DNA of 7,816 bases from Chloroflexota bacterium (GTDB lineage: Bacteria > Chloroflexota > Anaerolineae > B4-G1 > DUEL01). The position numbers and the translations under genes were made by a program. Under the pieces are notes generated by a model, which was not told the origin of the DNA, did no database searches, and saw only the letters and a program-made list of their open reading frames with translations. The stretch lies in assembly GCA_017743275.1 (NCBI GenBank), contig JAGHZG010000061.1, forward strand, positions 1-7,816, given 5' to 3'. How positions within the stretch are numbered: position 1 is the stretch's first letter; each line of letters begins with the position of its first letter. Positions 1 to 6,331 of this stretch are shown piece by piece.

Positions 1-2
1 AT

Positions 3-1232
3 CTGGCAGAGGTCCTCTCCGCCGAAGGGTACGACCCGGTAGTGCTGGAATCCGCGCCGGGGCGGGGGAACGTCGTCGCCCGCTACCGGGGGAGTGGCGA
101 GGCTCCGCCACTGTTGCTCCTCTCCCACCTGGACGTGGTGCCCGCGGAGCCGGAGAAGTGGGAGCGCGACCCCTTCGGCGGCGAGTTGGTGGACGGTTAC
201 GTCTGGGGGCGCGGGGCGCTGGATATGAAGTTCGCCACCGCGATGCAACTGGCGACGATGCTCCTTCTGGCCCGCCAGAAACCGCCCCTGAAGCGGGACG
301 TCATCTTCGCCGCCACCGCCGACGAGGAGGCCGGCGGTGTCTACGGCATCGGGTACCTGATAGACCATCATCTGGAGAAAATCCGGGCCGAATATGCGCT
401 GACGGAGTTCGGCGGCTTTCCCCTCGGCCTGGGCGGGAAGCGCATCTATCTCTGTCAGACGGCGGAGAAGGGCATCTGCTGGGTGCGCATGCGGGCCCGG
501 GGGACGCCGGGGCACGGCTCCGTCCCCCATCGGGATAACGCCGTGGTCAAACTGGCGGAGGCCGTGGCGAAACTGGGGCGGGCGTCCCTCCCCTTCCACC
601 GCACCGACGCGGTCGCCGGAATGGTGGAGGGAATGGCCGCCGCGCTGGGGGGAGCGCGCGGCGCGGTCCTGCGGGGCGTCCTCCACCCGACGCTGAGCGC
701 CTTCGTCCTGCGCCGGGTCATCCGGGACCCGCAGCAGGTGCACTATTTCCACGCGCTGCTGCACAACACCGTCTCCCCGACCGTCCTGCGGGCCGGGAGC
801 AAGACCAACGTCATCCCGTCGGAGGCGGAGGCGGAACTGGACGGGCGGATTCTCCCCGGACAGGACCTGGACTCCTTCCTGGCGGAGGTGCGGGCGGTCG
901 TCGGGGACGGATTTGAGTTTGAGCCCATCATGATCGCGCCGCCGGTAGCGGCGGACTCCCGGACCCCGCTCTTTGCGACGATGGCGGAGGGGCTGCGGCG
1001 GCACGACCCGGAGGCGGTGGCGGTGGTGCCGATGATGGTCACCGGCGGGACCGACGCCAAACATCTGGCGCGGGTCGGCATCCCCTGCTACGGCTTCACC
1101 CCCATCCAATTGCCGCCGGAGATGGACTTCATGCAGATGATTCACGGCCACAACGAACGGGTGCCGGTGGACGGCCTGGCCTTTGGCGTCCGGGTGCTGT
1201 ATGAGGTGGTAATGGAATTTTGCCAGAAATGA
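3..1232 (+). CDS. M20-family zinc metallopeptidase / amidohydrolase, 5'-partial
   Basis: Predicted cytosolic di-metal hydrolase that cleaves a terminal peptide or N-acyl amide bond; the substrate cannot be told. The reading frame is open to the window edge, so the true start lies upstream, and the GTG at 42 is just an internal valine. The M20 motifs appear in order: SHLDVVP (His 126-128) and GRGALDMK (bridging Asp 222-224) bind metal. ADEEAGG at about 318-338 holds the catalytic Glu (324-326) and a metal Glu (327-329). TEFGG (Glu 405-407) is the likely fourth ligand, and HGHNE (1143-1157) supplies the last His. GTPGHGSVPH near 504-530 marks the lid/dimerisation domain inserted in the catalytic fold. 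The WERDPFGGELVDGYVWGRGA stretch resembles the carboxypeptidase/PM20D1-like branch more than DapE or ArgE (family knowledge, moderate). All expected catalytic residues are present, so it should be active. The visible 409 residues suggest that only a short N-terminus is missing. No signal peptide can be judged. Confidence 0.93.
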   Translation: MAEVLSAEGYDPVVLESAPGRGNVVARYRGSGEAPPLLLLSHLDVVPAEPEKWERDPFGGELVDGYVWGRGALDMKFATAMQLATMLLLARQKPPLKRDVIFAATADEEAGGVYGIGYLIDHHLEKIRAEYALTEFGGFPLGLGGKRIYLCQTAEKGICWVRMRARGTPGHGSVPHRDNAVVKLAEAVAKLGRASLPFHRTDAVAGMVEGMAAALGGARGAVLRGVLHPTLSAFVLRRVIRDPQQVHYFHALLHNTVSPTVLRAGSKTNVIPSEAEAELDGRILPGQDLDSFLAEVRAVVGDGFEFEPIMIAPPVAADSRTPLFATMAEGLRRHDPEAVAVVPMMVTGGTDAKHLARVGIPCYGFTPIQLPPEMDFMQMIHGHNERVPVDGLAFGVRVLYEVVMEFCQK

Positions 1233-1351
1233 CTCCACTGCAAAAAGGTTCTTTATCGCAGAGACCGCAGAGTACGCAGAGCAATATTAAAGAAAGTCTC
1301 TGCGCTCTCCACGTTCTCTGCGATGAGTTTTTGCAGTGAACTCAGAAATGA
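1224..1351. mobile_element. 9-bp direct repeat bordering the palindrome, candidate target-site duplication
   Basis: CAGAAATGA occurs at 1224-1232 and again at 1343-1351, one copy on each side of the palindrome. The left copy forms the last codons and stop (Gln-Lys-stop) of the peptidase gene. The two copies border a 110-bp segment (1233-1342) that contains the whole inverted repeat with 3-4 extra bases at each end. A 9-bp duplication is typical of several DDE transposase families, so this fits trans-mobilised insertion at the 3' end of the gene. The perfect arms do not directly abut the duplication, so chance cannot be fully excluded. Confidence 0.5.
1236..1338. repeat. Imperfect palindrome of 9-nt-phased CGCAGAG units (MITE-like)
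   Basis: The outer arms are a perfect 11-bp inverted repeat: CACTGCAAAAA at 1236-1246 and its complement at 1328-1338. Inside, CGCAGAG occurs at 1257, 1266 and 1275, exactly 9 nt apart. The opposite arm has CTCTGCG at 1298 and 1316, with a degenerate CTCCACG at 1307, again 9 nt apart. The three inner pairs are collinear and close on an AT-rich 16-nt loop (1282-1297), so the transcript could fold into a long hairpin. It encodes nothing. I recall similar GCAGAG-phased palindromes scattered through unrelated environmental bacterial genomes, so a dispersed non-autonomous element is the likeliest reading. It could also act as an RNA-processing or attenuating hairpin between the two flanking genes. 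Confidence 0.8.
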
Positions 1352-1362
1352 AAAGACTATGC

Positions 1363-1369
1363 GAGGAGG
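1363..1369 (+). promoter_or_regulatory. Strong Shine-Dalgarno, fixes the start of the DUF6485-like gene
   Basis: GAGGAGG ends seven bases before the ATG at 1377. It selects this ATG over the in-frame ATG at 1323, which lies inside the right arm of the palindrome and has no such site. Confidence 0.8.
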
Positions 1370-1376
1370 CATCCCT

Positions 1377-1574
1377 ATGGAGTGCAAACAGGAGCGCAAC
1401 CTGACCCGCTGCACCTGTACCTACGAACCCTGCCCCCGCAAGGGGCTCTGCTGTGAGTGCATCGCCTACCACCTGAGCCACGACGAACTGCCGGGGTGCG
1501 TCTTCCCGCCGGAGGCGGAGCGCACCTACAACCGCTCCAAGCGGTACTTCGCCCAGATTTACGGCAGGCGGTGA
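1377..1574 (+). CDS. Small cysteine-rich protein, DUF6485-like
   Basis: A 65-residue protein beginning MECKQERNLTRCTCTYEPC. It has eight cysteines (3, 12, 14, 19, 25, 26, 28, 41) and histidines at 32 and 35, with no membrane segment or signal peptide. The N-terminal two-thirds (CxC, CPRKGLCCEC, then YH and ELPGCVFPPEAERTYxRS) matches my memory of the DUF6485 family: small, presumably cytosolic proteins of unknown role found in anaerobic bacteria and archaea. The cysteine spacing suggests binding of a metal or an Fe-S cluster, but that is inference. Length is normal for the family. The start at 1377 is supported by GAGGAGG at 1363-1369. The gene sits alone: 38 bp downstream of the palindrome and 42 bp upstream of a broken glycosyltransferase, with no clear functional link to either. 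Confidence 0.82.
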   Translation: MECKQERNLTRCTCTYEPCPRKGLCCECIAYHLSHDELPGCVFPPEAERTYNRSKRYFAQIYGRR

Positions 1575-1616
1575 AGGTGACTCGTCGCCCTGGAGATCGT
1601 CTGAGGCACGGAACAT

Positions 1617-1778
1617 ATGAAAAACCAGTGGCCCGGCATCCTTGTCGTCGTTGTGTACTTCCTGACCAGCCTGGTCTACAACGCGACCGTTCCGCTCTGG
1701 GAGACTCCTGACGAGGTCGGGCATTTTGGGTATGTGGAAGTCCAGTTTGAGGACCAGTTTCTGCTACGGGGATATTGA
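1617..1778 (+). pseudogene. N-terminal remnant of a GT-C/GT39-like membrane glycosyltransferase
   Basis: From ATG 1617, with a weak GAGG at 1603-1606, a 53-residue frame runs to TGA at 1776-1778. Residues 7-22 form one membrane segment. They are followed by VPLWETPDEVGHFGYV, the typical first outer loop of GT39/DUF2142-like transferases, in which the Asp-Glu pair is catalytic in the family. Where several hundred residues of transmembrane core should follow, the sequence goes straight to FEDQFLLRGY. That looks like the entry to the C-terminal beta domain, which continues in another frame. I read it as the left end of a gene that lost its catalytic core. A genuine 53-aa membrane peptide is possible but unlikely. 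Confidence 0.7.
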
Positions 1779-2226
1779 GGTAAAGCAACGTCCGAGTCAG
1801 GTTACGGTTGTTCTCTACTGGGAGGCTCTGCGCCAGCCCGATTTTGATTATTCTGCCTTCGTCCACCTGATGGAGGGAGACCGGTTAATCGGGCAGCGCG
1901 ACCATCCTCCAGGCAGCACCCTTTCCCGCCCCCCCGTCACCTGGCAGGCCGGAGAATTGATCATAGATCCCCATCCGGTGCCGATTCCCCTGAATTTCTC
2001 GGGAAAAGTAGAAATAAGAGTTGGCATATACAACTGGATGACAGGGGAACGGCTTCCTGTCATCCGGGAAGGCCAGCCTGTTGGGGATTGGATTTTGCTT
2101 TCAGAAGTGCTGATCAACCCAATTCCCCGTTGGCTTCTTTGGGCGGCCGTTCTGGCGGCATTAGCGATACTGGCCTGTCTCGGACTTTGGGCTGTCCGGA
2201 AGCAGCGGGGTCGGGAGGACTGCTGA
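1726..2226 (+). pseudogene. C-terminal beta domain and membrane anchor of the same broken glycosyltransferase
   Basis: This frame is open from 1726 (TTG; first ATG 1732) to TGA 2224-2226. Its first ~15 residues are out-of-frame translation of the upstream remnant. From about 1772 it becomes coherent: DIEVKQRPSQ, then VTVVLYWEALRQPDFDYSAF, then VHLMEGDRLIGQRD, ending GDWILLSEV. This is the extracytoplasmic beta-sandwich-like tail found on many GT39-like proteins; a related domain ends the 4437-6329 gene (LHVTLYWQRTDAF). A single hydrophobic helix (WLLWAAVLAALAILACLGLW) and a short basic tail follow. Neither possible start has a Shine-Dalgarno sequence, so independent expression is doubtful. 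The stretch is visibly less GC-rich than its neighbours, with AT-ending codons near 1990-2040. That fits relaxed selection or a different origin. The stop directly abuts the next gene. Confidence 0.68.
2213..2218 (+). promoter_or_regulatory. Shine-Dalgarno of the YfhO-family gene
   Basis: GGGAGG lies eight bases before ATG 2227, inside the last codons of the broken upstream gene. It gives the YfhO gene its own initiation site even though the stop and start codons are directly adjacent. Confidence 0.65.
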
Positions 2227-4440
2227 ATGAAGGCAAAAAGGCTGCCCCGGATCCTTCGTGGAGATTGGGCAGGGGGGCTCCTGCTGGCCCTCTTTGCGGC
2301 CCTCTTCTTCTGGCCTCTGTGGATTGCTGGATACCGCTTCCCGAAAGGAAGTGGTGACTTGTGGGGCCAACTCTATCCGGTCTGGTCCTTCGTCGCCGAA
2401 TGGGTGCATCGGGGTATCTTCCCTCTCTGGAACCACCGGATGATGGGCGGCGACCCCATTCTGGCGGAGGGGCAGTACGGCCTCCTCAATCCCATCAACT
2501 GGCCCCTGTTTCTGTTCTATCCGATTCCGGAGTGGCTGGTGCTTCTACGGGGGGCCCTCTCCCTGTGGCTGGCGGGAACTGGCCTCTACCTGTATCTGCG
2601 CCGTTCTCCCCTCTGGCGTCTGGGGCGGGCTGCTGCGCTGACGGGGGCGGTGGCCTATATGTTTTCGGACCCGTTCATCGTCCACCTGGGCCACCCCCAG
2701 TTCAACGACGCGATGGCATGGCTGCCCTGGGCCTTTCTGGGAGTAGACTGGGCGGCCCGCCAGCGGCGGGCCATCGCTGCTGCGGCGCTCCCGGTGGCAA
2801 TGCTCCTGCTGGCGGGCCACGGGCAGGCGTCGCTCTACGGGGCCATCGCGGTGGGGCTATATGCCATCTGGCAGGTCGCAGAGGGAGGCTGGCCGGAGGG
2901 CCTGCGGCGGTTGGGTCGGCTGGCCCTGGCCGGTGGAATCGGCATCGCCCTGGCGGCTCCCTATCTCCTCCCCGGCCTGGAGCGGCTTCCCTTTACCGAA
3001 CGAGCAGGAGTACCCCTGGAACAGCGAGGAGGATACGAATTCCCTTCAGCGATGATCATAGACTTTCTGACTCCGCTGTTCCACGGAAGAGGGGTGGCTC
3101 AGTTCTGGCTAACCCCGGAACGGTTAGAGAGTGGGTATGTGGGAGCCATCGCGCTCTTTCTGGCTATCCCTGGCCTGCTGGGAAATCTTCGCTCCCGCCG
3201 CATATGGTTCCCGGCCGGACTCGGTGCGCTATCTTTTGCATTTGCGCTGGGCCATCAGGGCCCGGTTTACCCCTTACTGGTCCGATTCCCCTTCTTCTCC
3301 GAATCCTGGAAGACCGCACGCGCGATCTACCTGGTCTCGTTTGCGCTGGCCATTCTGGCGGCCTCCGGGATGGACCGGATAACCCGGGCATCCCGCCGGG
3401 CTGTGTGGCTCTGGGTGACCGGGCTGGCCCTGATCGGTCTCCTGCTGTGGCTGGGAGCCCCGCGATGGGCACTGGCAGCTCCCGACGTCCATCCCCGCCT
3501 CCGCGCGCTGACTGGCCTGCGCTTTGCTGCTCTGCTGGCGGGGGCCTCCGCCCTCCTGGGCTGGGCCACCTCTCGGGGCCGCCTCTGGGGCCGGGCCGGC
3601 ATGGTCCTCCTGCTCTTGGCGGAACTGGTCGCCTTGGGAGCCCTGGTGGAGACAGAGCCCACCCCCAGGCCCGACACGACCCACGCCGCCGCCCTGGCTT
3701 TCCTGCACTCTGACCCCAACTGGTTCCGGGTGGACGTGGACCCGATTGTGCACGGGTTCTTGCCGCCCGTCTTTCTGCAAATGGACGGGTTTGAGGTTCC
3801 CCAGGGCACCGGCAATCCGATGGAACTGCGGGAGTTTAACATCCTGCGCTGGCGAATCCCCTCGGTCACCCACCCCGCCTACCGGATGCTGGGCGTCAAG
3901 TACCTGATCGTCCCCAAAGGCGCCCCGCCCGGCGGCGAGGGCATCTGGCCCGTCTTCGTGGATGACCCCCTGGTGGACATCCACCTGAACACCCTGGCCC
4001 TCCCCCGCGTCTGGCTGGTCTACCGGACGGAAGTGGTGGGGAGTTACGGCGAAGCACTGGAGCGGGTGCTGGATGAGAACTTCCGCCCCGAAGAAGTTGC
4101 TATCGTCCAGAACGGCCCCCATCTGAACGGGACCGGCCAGGGGAAAATTGAAGTGGGCTACTATGGCCCCAACGACGTGGTCCTGCACGTGGAGACGGAC
4201 GCGCCGGCCCTGCTGGTCCTCTCCGATACCTTCTATCCCGGCTGGCGCGCGACGGTGGACGGTACACCGGTTCCCATCTACCAGACCAACGCGGCCCTGC
4301 GGGGGGTTCCGGTGCCCGCCGGGGCCCACCGGGTGGAGATGCACTTCCGGCCCCGAACCCTGCAGATCGGGTTAGGGCTGGCTGCGGCGGGGGGACTGGC
4401 GTGCCTCGCCCTCTGGTGGATGGAGCGACGACGGCGATGA
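2227..4440 (+). CDS. YfhO-family polytopic membrane protein (GT-C-type glycosyltransferase)
   Basis: A 737-residue membrane protein. YfhO proteins are GT-C-fold enzymes; Bacillus YfhO is linked to glycosylation of lipoteichoic acid, transferring sugar from a lipid carrier outside the membrane. The substrate here is unknown. The first membrane segment is at ~15-37. The outer loop holds GDLWGQLYP, with Asp44 as candidate catalytic acid, then PLWN (66-69) and GGDPILAEGQYGLLNP, the family signature. About eleven further hydrophobic helices run to ~475, one containing HGQASLYG. A soluble outer domain (~476-712) follows. It ends in the characteristic LSDTFYPGWRATVDG and PAGAHRVEMHFRP blocks (from ~665), then a last helix (714-732) and a basic tail. 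Length is within the family's usual range, with no frame break. ATG 2227 follows directly on the upstream stop, with GGGAGG at 2213-2218. Its own stop overlaps the next start (ATGA), indicating co-transcription and translational coupling. Confidence 0.93.
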   Translation: MKAKRLPRILRGDWAGGLLLALFAALFFWPLWIAGYRFPKGSGDLWGQLYPVWSFVAEWVHRGIFPLWNHRMMGGDPILAEGQYGLLNPINWPLFLFYPIPEWLVLLRGALSLWLAGTGLYLYLRRSPLWRLGRAAALTGAVAYMFSDPFIVHLGHPQFNDAMAWLPWAFLGVDWAARQRRAIAAAALPVAMLLLAGHGQASLYGAIAVGLYAIWQVAEGGWPEGLRRLGRLALAGGIGIALAAPYLLPGLERLPFTERAGVPLEQRGGYEFPSAMIIDFLTPLFHGRGVAQFWLTPERLESGYVGAIALFLAIPGLLGNLRSRRIWFPAGLGALSFAFALGHQGPVYPLLVRFPFFSESWKTARAIYLVSFALAILAASGMDRITRASRRAVWLWVTGLALIGLLLWLGAPRWALAAPDVHPRLRALTGLRFAALLAGASALLGWATSRGRLWGRAGMVLLLLAELVALGALVETEPTPRPDTTHAAALAFLHSDPNWFRVDVDPIVHGFLPPVFLQMDGFEVPQGTGNPMELREFNILRWRIPSVTHPAYRMLGVKYLIVPKGAPPGGEGIWPVFVDDPLVDIHLNTLALPRVWLVYRTEVVGSYGEALERVLDENFRPEEVAIVQNGPHLNGTGQGKIEVGYYGPNDVVLHVETDAPALLVLSDTFYPGWRATVDGTPVPIYQTNAALRGVPVPAGAHRVEMHFRPRTLQIGLGLAAAGGLACLALWWMERRRR

Positions 4441-6329
4441 AACGTATCCGTTGGCCGGCTCTTCTGCTTCTCCTTGTGGCCTGGGCGCTGCGGACGGCCA
4501 CTCTCACCCTTCAGAGTATGTGGATTGACGAGGTGATGGCCCTCTACTTCACGCGCGGGACTTTCGCCGAGACCCTCCATACCATCGTCCGTCCGGAGCA
4601 CAACGGCCCGCTCTACTACCTCTTGCTCTTCTGGTGGCGACACCTGGTCGGAGACTCGGACTTCGCCGTCCGGTACCTCTCCGTCCTTTTCTCCGTCCTG
4701 ACCATCCCCCTGCTCTACCAATTGGCCCGGCGGCTGCTGACGGAGCGGACGGCGGTTCTGGCCCTCTGGCTGGCCGCCTTCTCGCCGTTCACCCTCTGGT
4801 TCGCTCAGGAAGCAAAGATGTACGCCCTCCACATGTGGGCGGCAACGGCCTCCACGCTGGCCCTGCTGGAGGCGTTCCGAAAAGGCCGCTGGTGGCGCTG
4901 GGCCACTTATGCCCTCCTGCTCTCCTCCACCCTCTACAGCCACTTCTTCGGCGGATTCCTGGCCCTGGCTCAAGTCGCGATGAGCGGCATCCTGGGCTGG
5001 AAGCAGTGGCGGCGCTGGCTGGCCTATAGCCTGACGATGTCCCTCCTGGCACTGGCCCACACCCCCCTGCTCCGGTTCGCCTGGAACGTGGTCCGCTACT
5101 ATCAGCCCCAGGACATCTGGCGGTACTTCGTCCCGCTGAAAGACATCGCCCGGGACCTGCTCGGGCAGTACTTCTACCGGCTATCCTACCTGGAAGTCAA
5201 CCCCTGGCTCCTTTCGCTGCCAGCGGTCTTCCTGATATGGGGCATCCTGGCATTGATCCGCCTCCGCCGAAGGGACGCCTGGATTCTGCCCGTCCAGGCC
5301 CTGCTGCCCGTGCTGGTCTTCTACCCGATTTCGTTCCGGGCCCCGGTCTACTCGGCCAAATACCTCTCGGCCATCGCCCCTGCTGTCCTGATTCTGGCGG
5401 CATGGGGGATAGAGCGGATGGCCCGCCTCTGGCGGCCGCTGGGCATCGGACTCGCCGTCCTGGGGCTCCTGATGGTCAACGGCCTGGTGCGCGACCTCAC
5501 CGACCCGGCTGTCCAGCGGGGAGACTGGCGCTTCATCGCCCGCTACGTGGAGACCCATGAGGGGCCCAACGACATCGTGGTCATCTCCGCCTTTTACTGC
5601 GACCACGCCTTTCGGCGATATTATCACGGGCACTCGGCCATATTTCCCTTTGAGGCCAACCCCTACGAGCCGGAATTCATTTATCAGGGACTGCCGGAGC
5701 AGTACGACCGGATGTGGCTGATCCTCCACCACGACCAGGCAATGGCACCGGGGAACCGGCTGATAGAGGCTGCCGATGCGATGTTTCCCCGCATCACCGA
5801 ACAGTACCCCAACGCCGGGCAGATCACCATGATCGCCTACCAGTTGCGGCCCACCGTCCCGGCGCTCCCGGAGGGAGCCCGGACCCTGCAGGTCTGCTTT
5901 CAGAACGGCCTCTGTCTGGCGGGTTATCAGGTGGACGCGACGGCGCTCCCGGCCACCGAGAACCTCTCCCACCCCCCCAGCAACTGGCTGCACGTGACCC
6001 TCTACTGGCAGCGGACGGACGCCTTTGACGGCGTCCGCTTCCGCCCGCTGGTCCGGCTGATAGACAGTTCCTTCAACGTCTGGGGCGGGAATATGGACCG
6101 ACACCCCGACCTGCTGGACCACTACCCGCCGGAGAACTGGCCCACCGACCGCCTGGTGGAGGCCCACTATGACCTAAACCTGAATCCGGTGACGCCTCCT
6201 GGACATTACCGTCTGGAGGTCAGCCTGGCGGTCAACGGGGACGAGAACCAGCGGGTCCCACTGGTGGACCCGCCGCCAGGGATGCCCCCTGACCGCTGGG
6301 TGTTTGAAGACATTCGCATCCTCCCGTAA
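4437..6329 (+). CDS. GT39/ArnT-like membrane glycosyltransferase with C-terminal beta domain
   Basis: A 630-residue intact protein. GT39/PMT_2-type enzymes move a sugar from a polyprenyl-phosphate donor to an acceptor on the outer side of the membrane; donor and acceptor are unknown here. After a first helix (~7-25) comes MWIDEVMAL with Asp31-Glu32, the family's catalytic acidic pair. HNGPLYYLLL and the conserved QEAKMYAL (Gln124-Glu125) follow. Around nine to ten hydrophobic helices extend to about residue 345, followed by an outer region with DWRFIARYVETHEGPNDIVV. From ~487 to the end lies a beta-rich domain (LCLAGYQVDA, LHVTLYWQRTDAF, GHYRLEVSLAVNG) homologous to the tail of the broken gene at 1726-2226, but without a terminal membrane anchor. 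ATG 4437 is chosen because it gives a 4-bp ATGA overlap and a normal basic N-terminus; GGAG at 4422-4425 is a weak ribosome site. An in-frame start at 4401 would add 12 residues and lengthen the overlap. Confidence 0.92.
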   Translation: MKRIRWPALLLLLVAWALRTATLTLQSMWIDEVMALYFTRGTFAETLHTIVRPEHNGPLYYLLLFWWRHLVGDSDFAVRYLSVLFSVLTIPLLYQLARRLLTERTAVLALWLAAFSPFTLWFAQEAKMYALHMWAATASTLALLEAFRKGRWWRWATYALLLSSTLYSHFFGGFLALAQVAMSGILGWKQWRRWLAYSLTMSLLALAHTPLLRFAWNVVRYYQPQDIWRYFVPLKDIARDLLGQYFYRLSYLEVNPWLLSLPAVFLIWGILALIRLRRRDAWILPVQALLPVLVFYPISFRAPVYSAKYLSAIAPAVLILAAWGIERMARLWRPLGIGLAVLGLLMVNGLVRDLTDPAVQRGDWRFIARYVETHEGPNDIVVISAFYCDHAFRRYYHGHSAIFPFEANPYEPEFIYQGLPEQYDRMWLILHHDQAMAPGNRLIEAADAMFPRITEQYPNAGQITMIAYQLRPTVPALPEGARTLQVCFQNGLCLAGYQVDATALPATENLSHPPSNWLHVTLYWQRTDAFDGVRFRPLVRLIDSSFNVWGGNMDRHPDLLDHYPPENWPTDRLVEAHYDLNLNPVTPPGHYRLEVSLAVNGDENQRVPLVDPPPGMPPDRWVFEDIRILP

Positions 6330-6331
6330 CG

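Noticed and set aside
1257..1281. Short regular repeats as a CRISPR array
   Set aside because: The units are 7 bp with 2-bp gaps and mirrored in an inverted arm; there are no spacers of CRISPR length.
1236..1338. Palindrome as an intrinsic terminator of the peptidase gene
   Set aside because: The five T residues lie inside the right arm and are followed by GCAGTG, so there is no U tract after a compact GC stem. Some attenuation is possible, but a canonical terminator is not supported.
1323..1376. Upstream in-frame ATG that would add 18 residues to the DUF6485-like protein
   Set aside because: It lies within the right arm of the palindrome, has no ribosome site, and the family-like sequence begins at the ATG at 1377 behind GAGGAGG.
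1287..1724. Minus-strand open frame of 145 codons ending in an Arg-rich peptide across the palindrome
   Set aside because: It is antisense to the DUF6485-like gene and the glycosyltransferase remnant, has no recognisable domain, and its C-terminus is just the translated repeat.
2361..3713. 450-codon + strand frame overlapping the YfhO gene
   Set aside because: Low-complexity Gly/Pro/Arg-rich translation typical of an off-frame in GC-rich DNA; the YfhO frame carries all family motifs.
3274..4344. 356-codon minus-strand frame antisense to the YfhO gene
   Set aside because: Composition is Gly/Gln/His/Val-rich without domains, a mirror of the high-GC third positions of the sense gene.
4401..4436. 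Earlier start for the GT39-like gene
   Set aside because: It adds 12 atypical residues translated from the end of YfhO; ATG 4437 gives a normal signal-anchor N-terminus and the usual ATGA overlap.
5972..5978. C7 run inside the intact GT39-like gene (another at 1929-1935) as a phase-variation tract
   Set aside because: Seven bases is short for a contingency tract, the frame is intact, and such runs are expected in GC-rich DNA.
5181..6167. 328-codon minus-strand frame antisense to the GT39-like gene
   Set aside because: No motifs and biased composition; the sense strand encodes a clear transferase.
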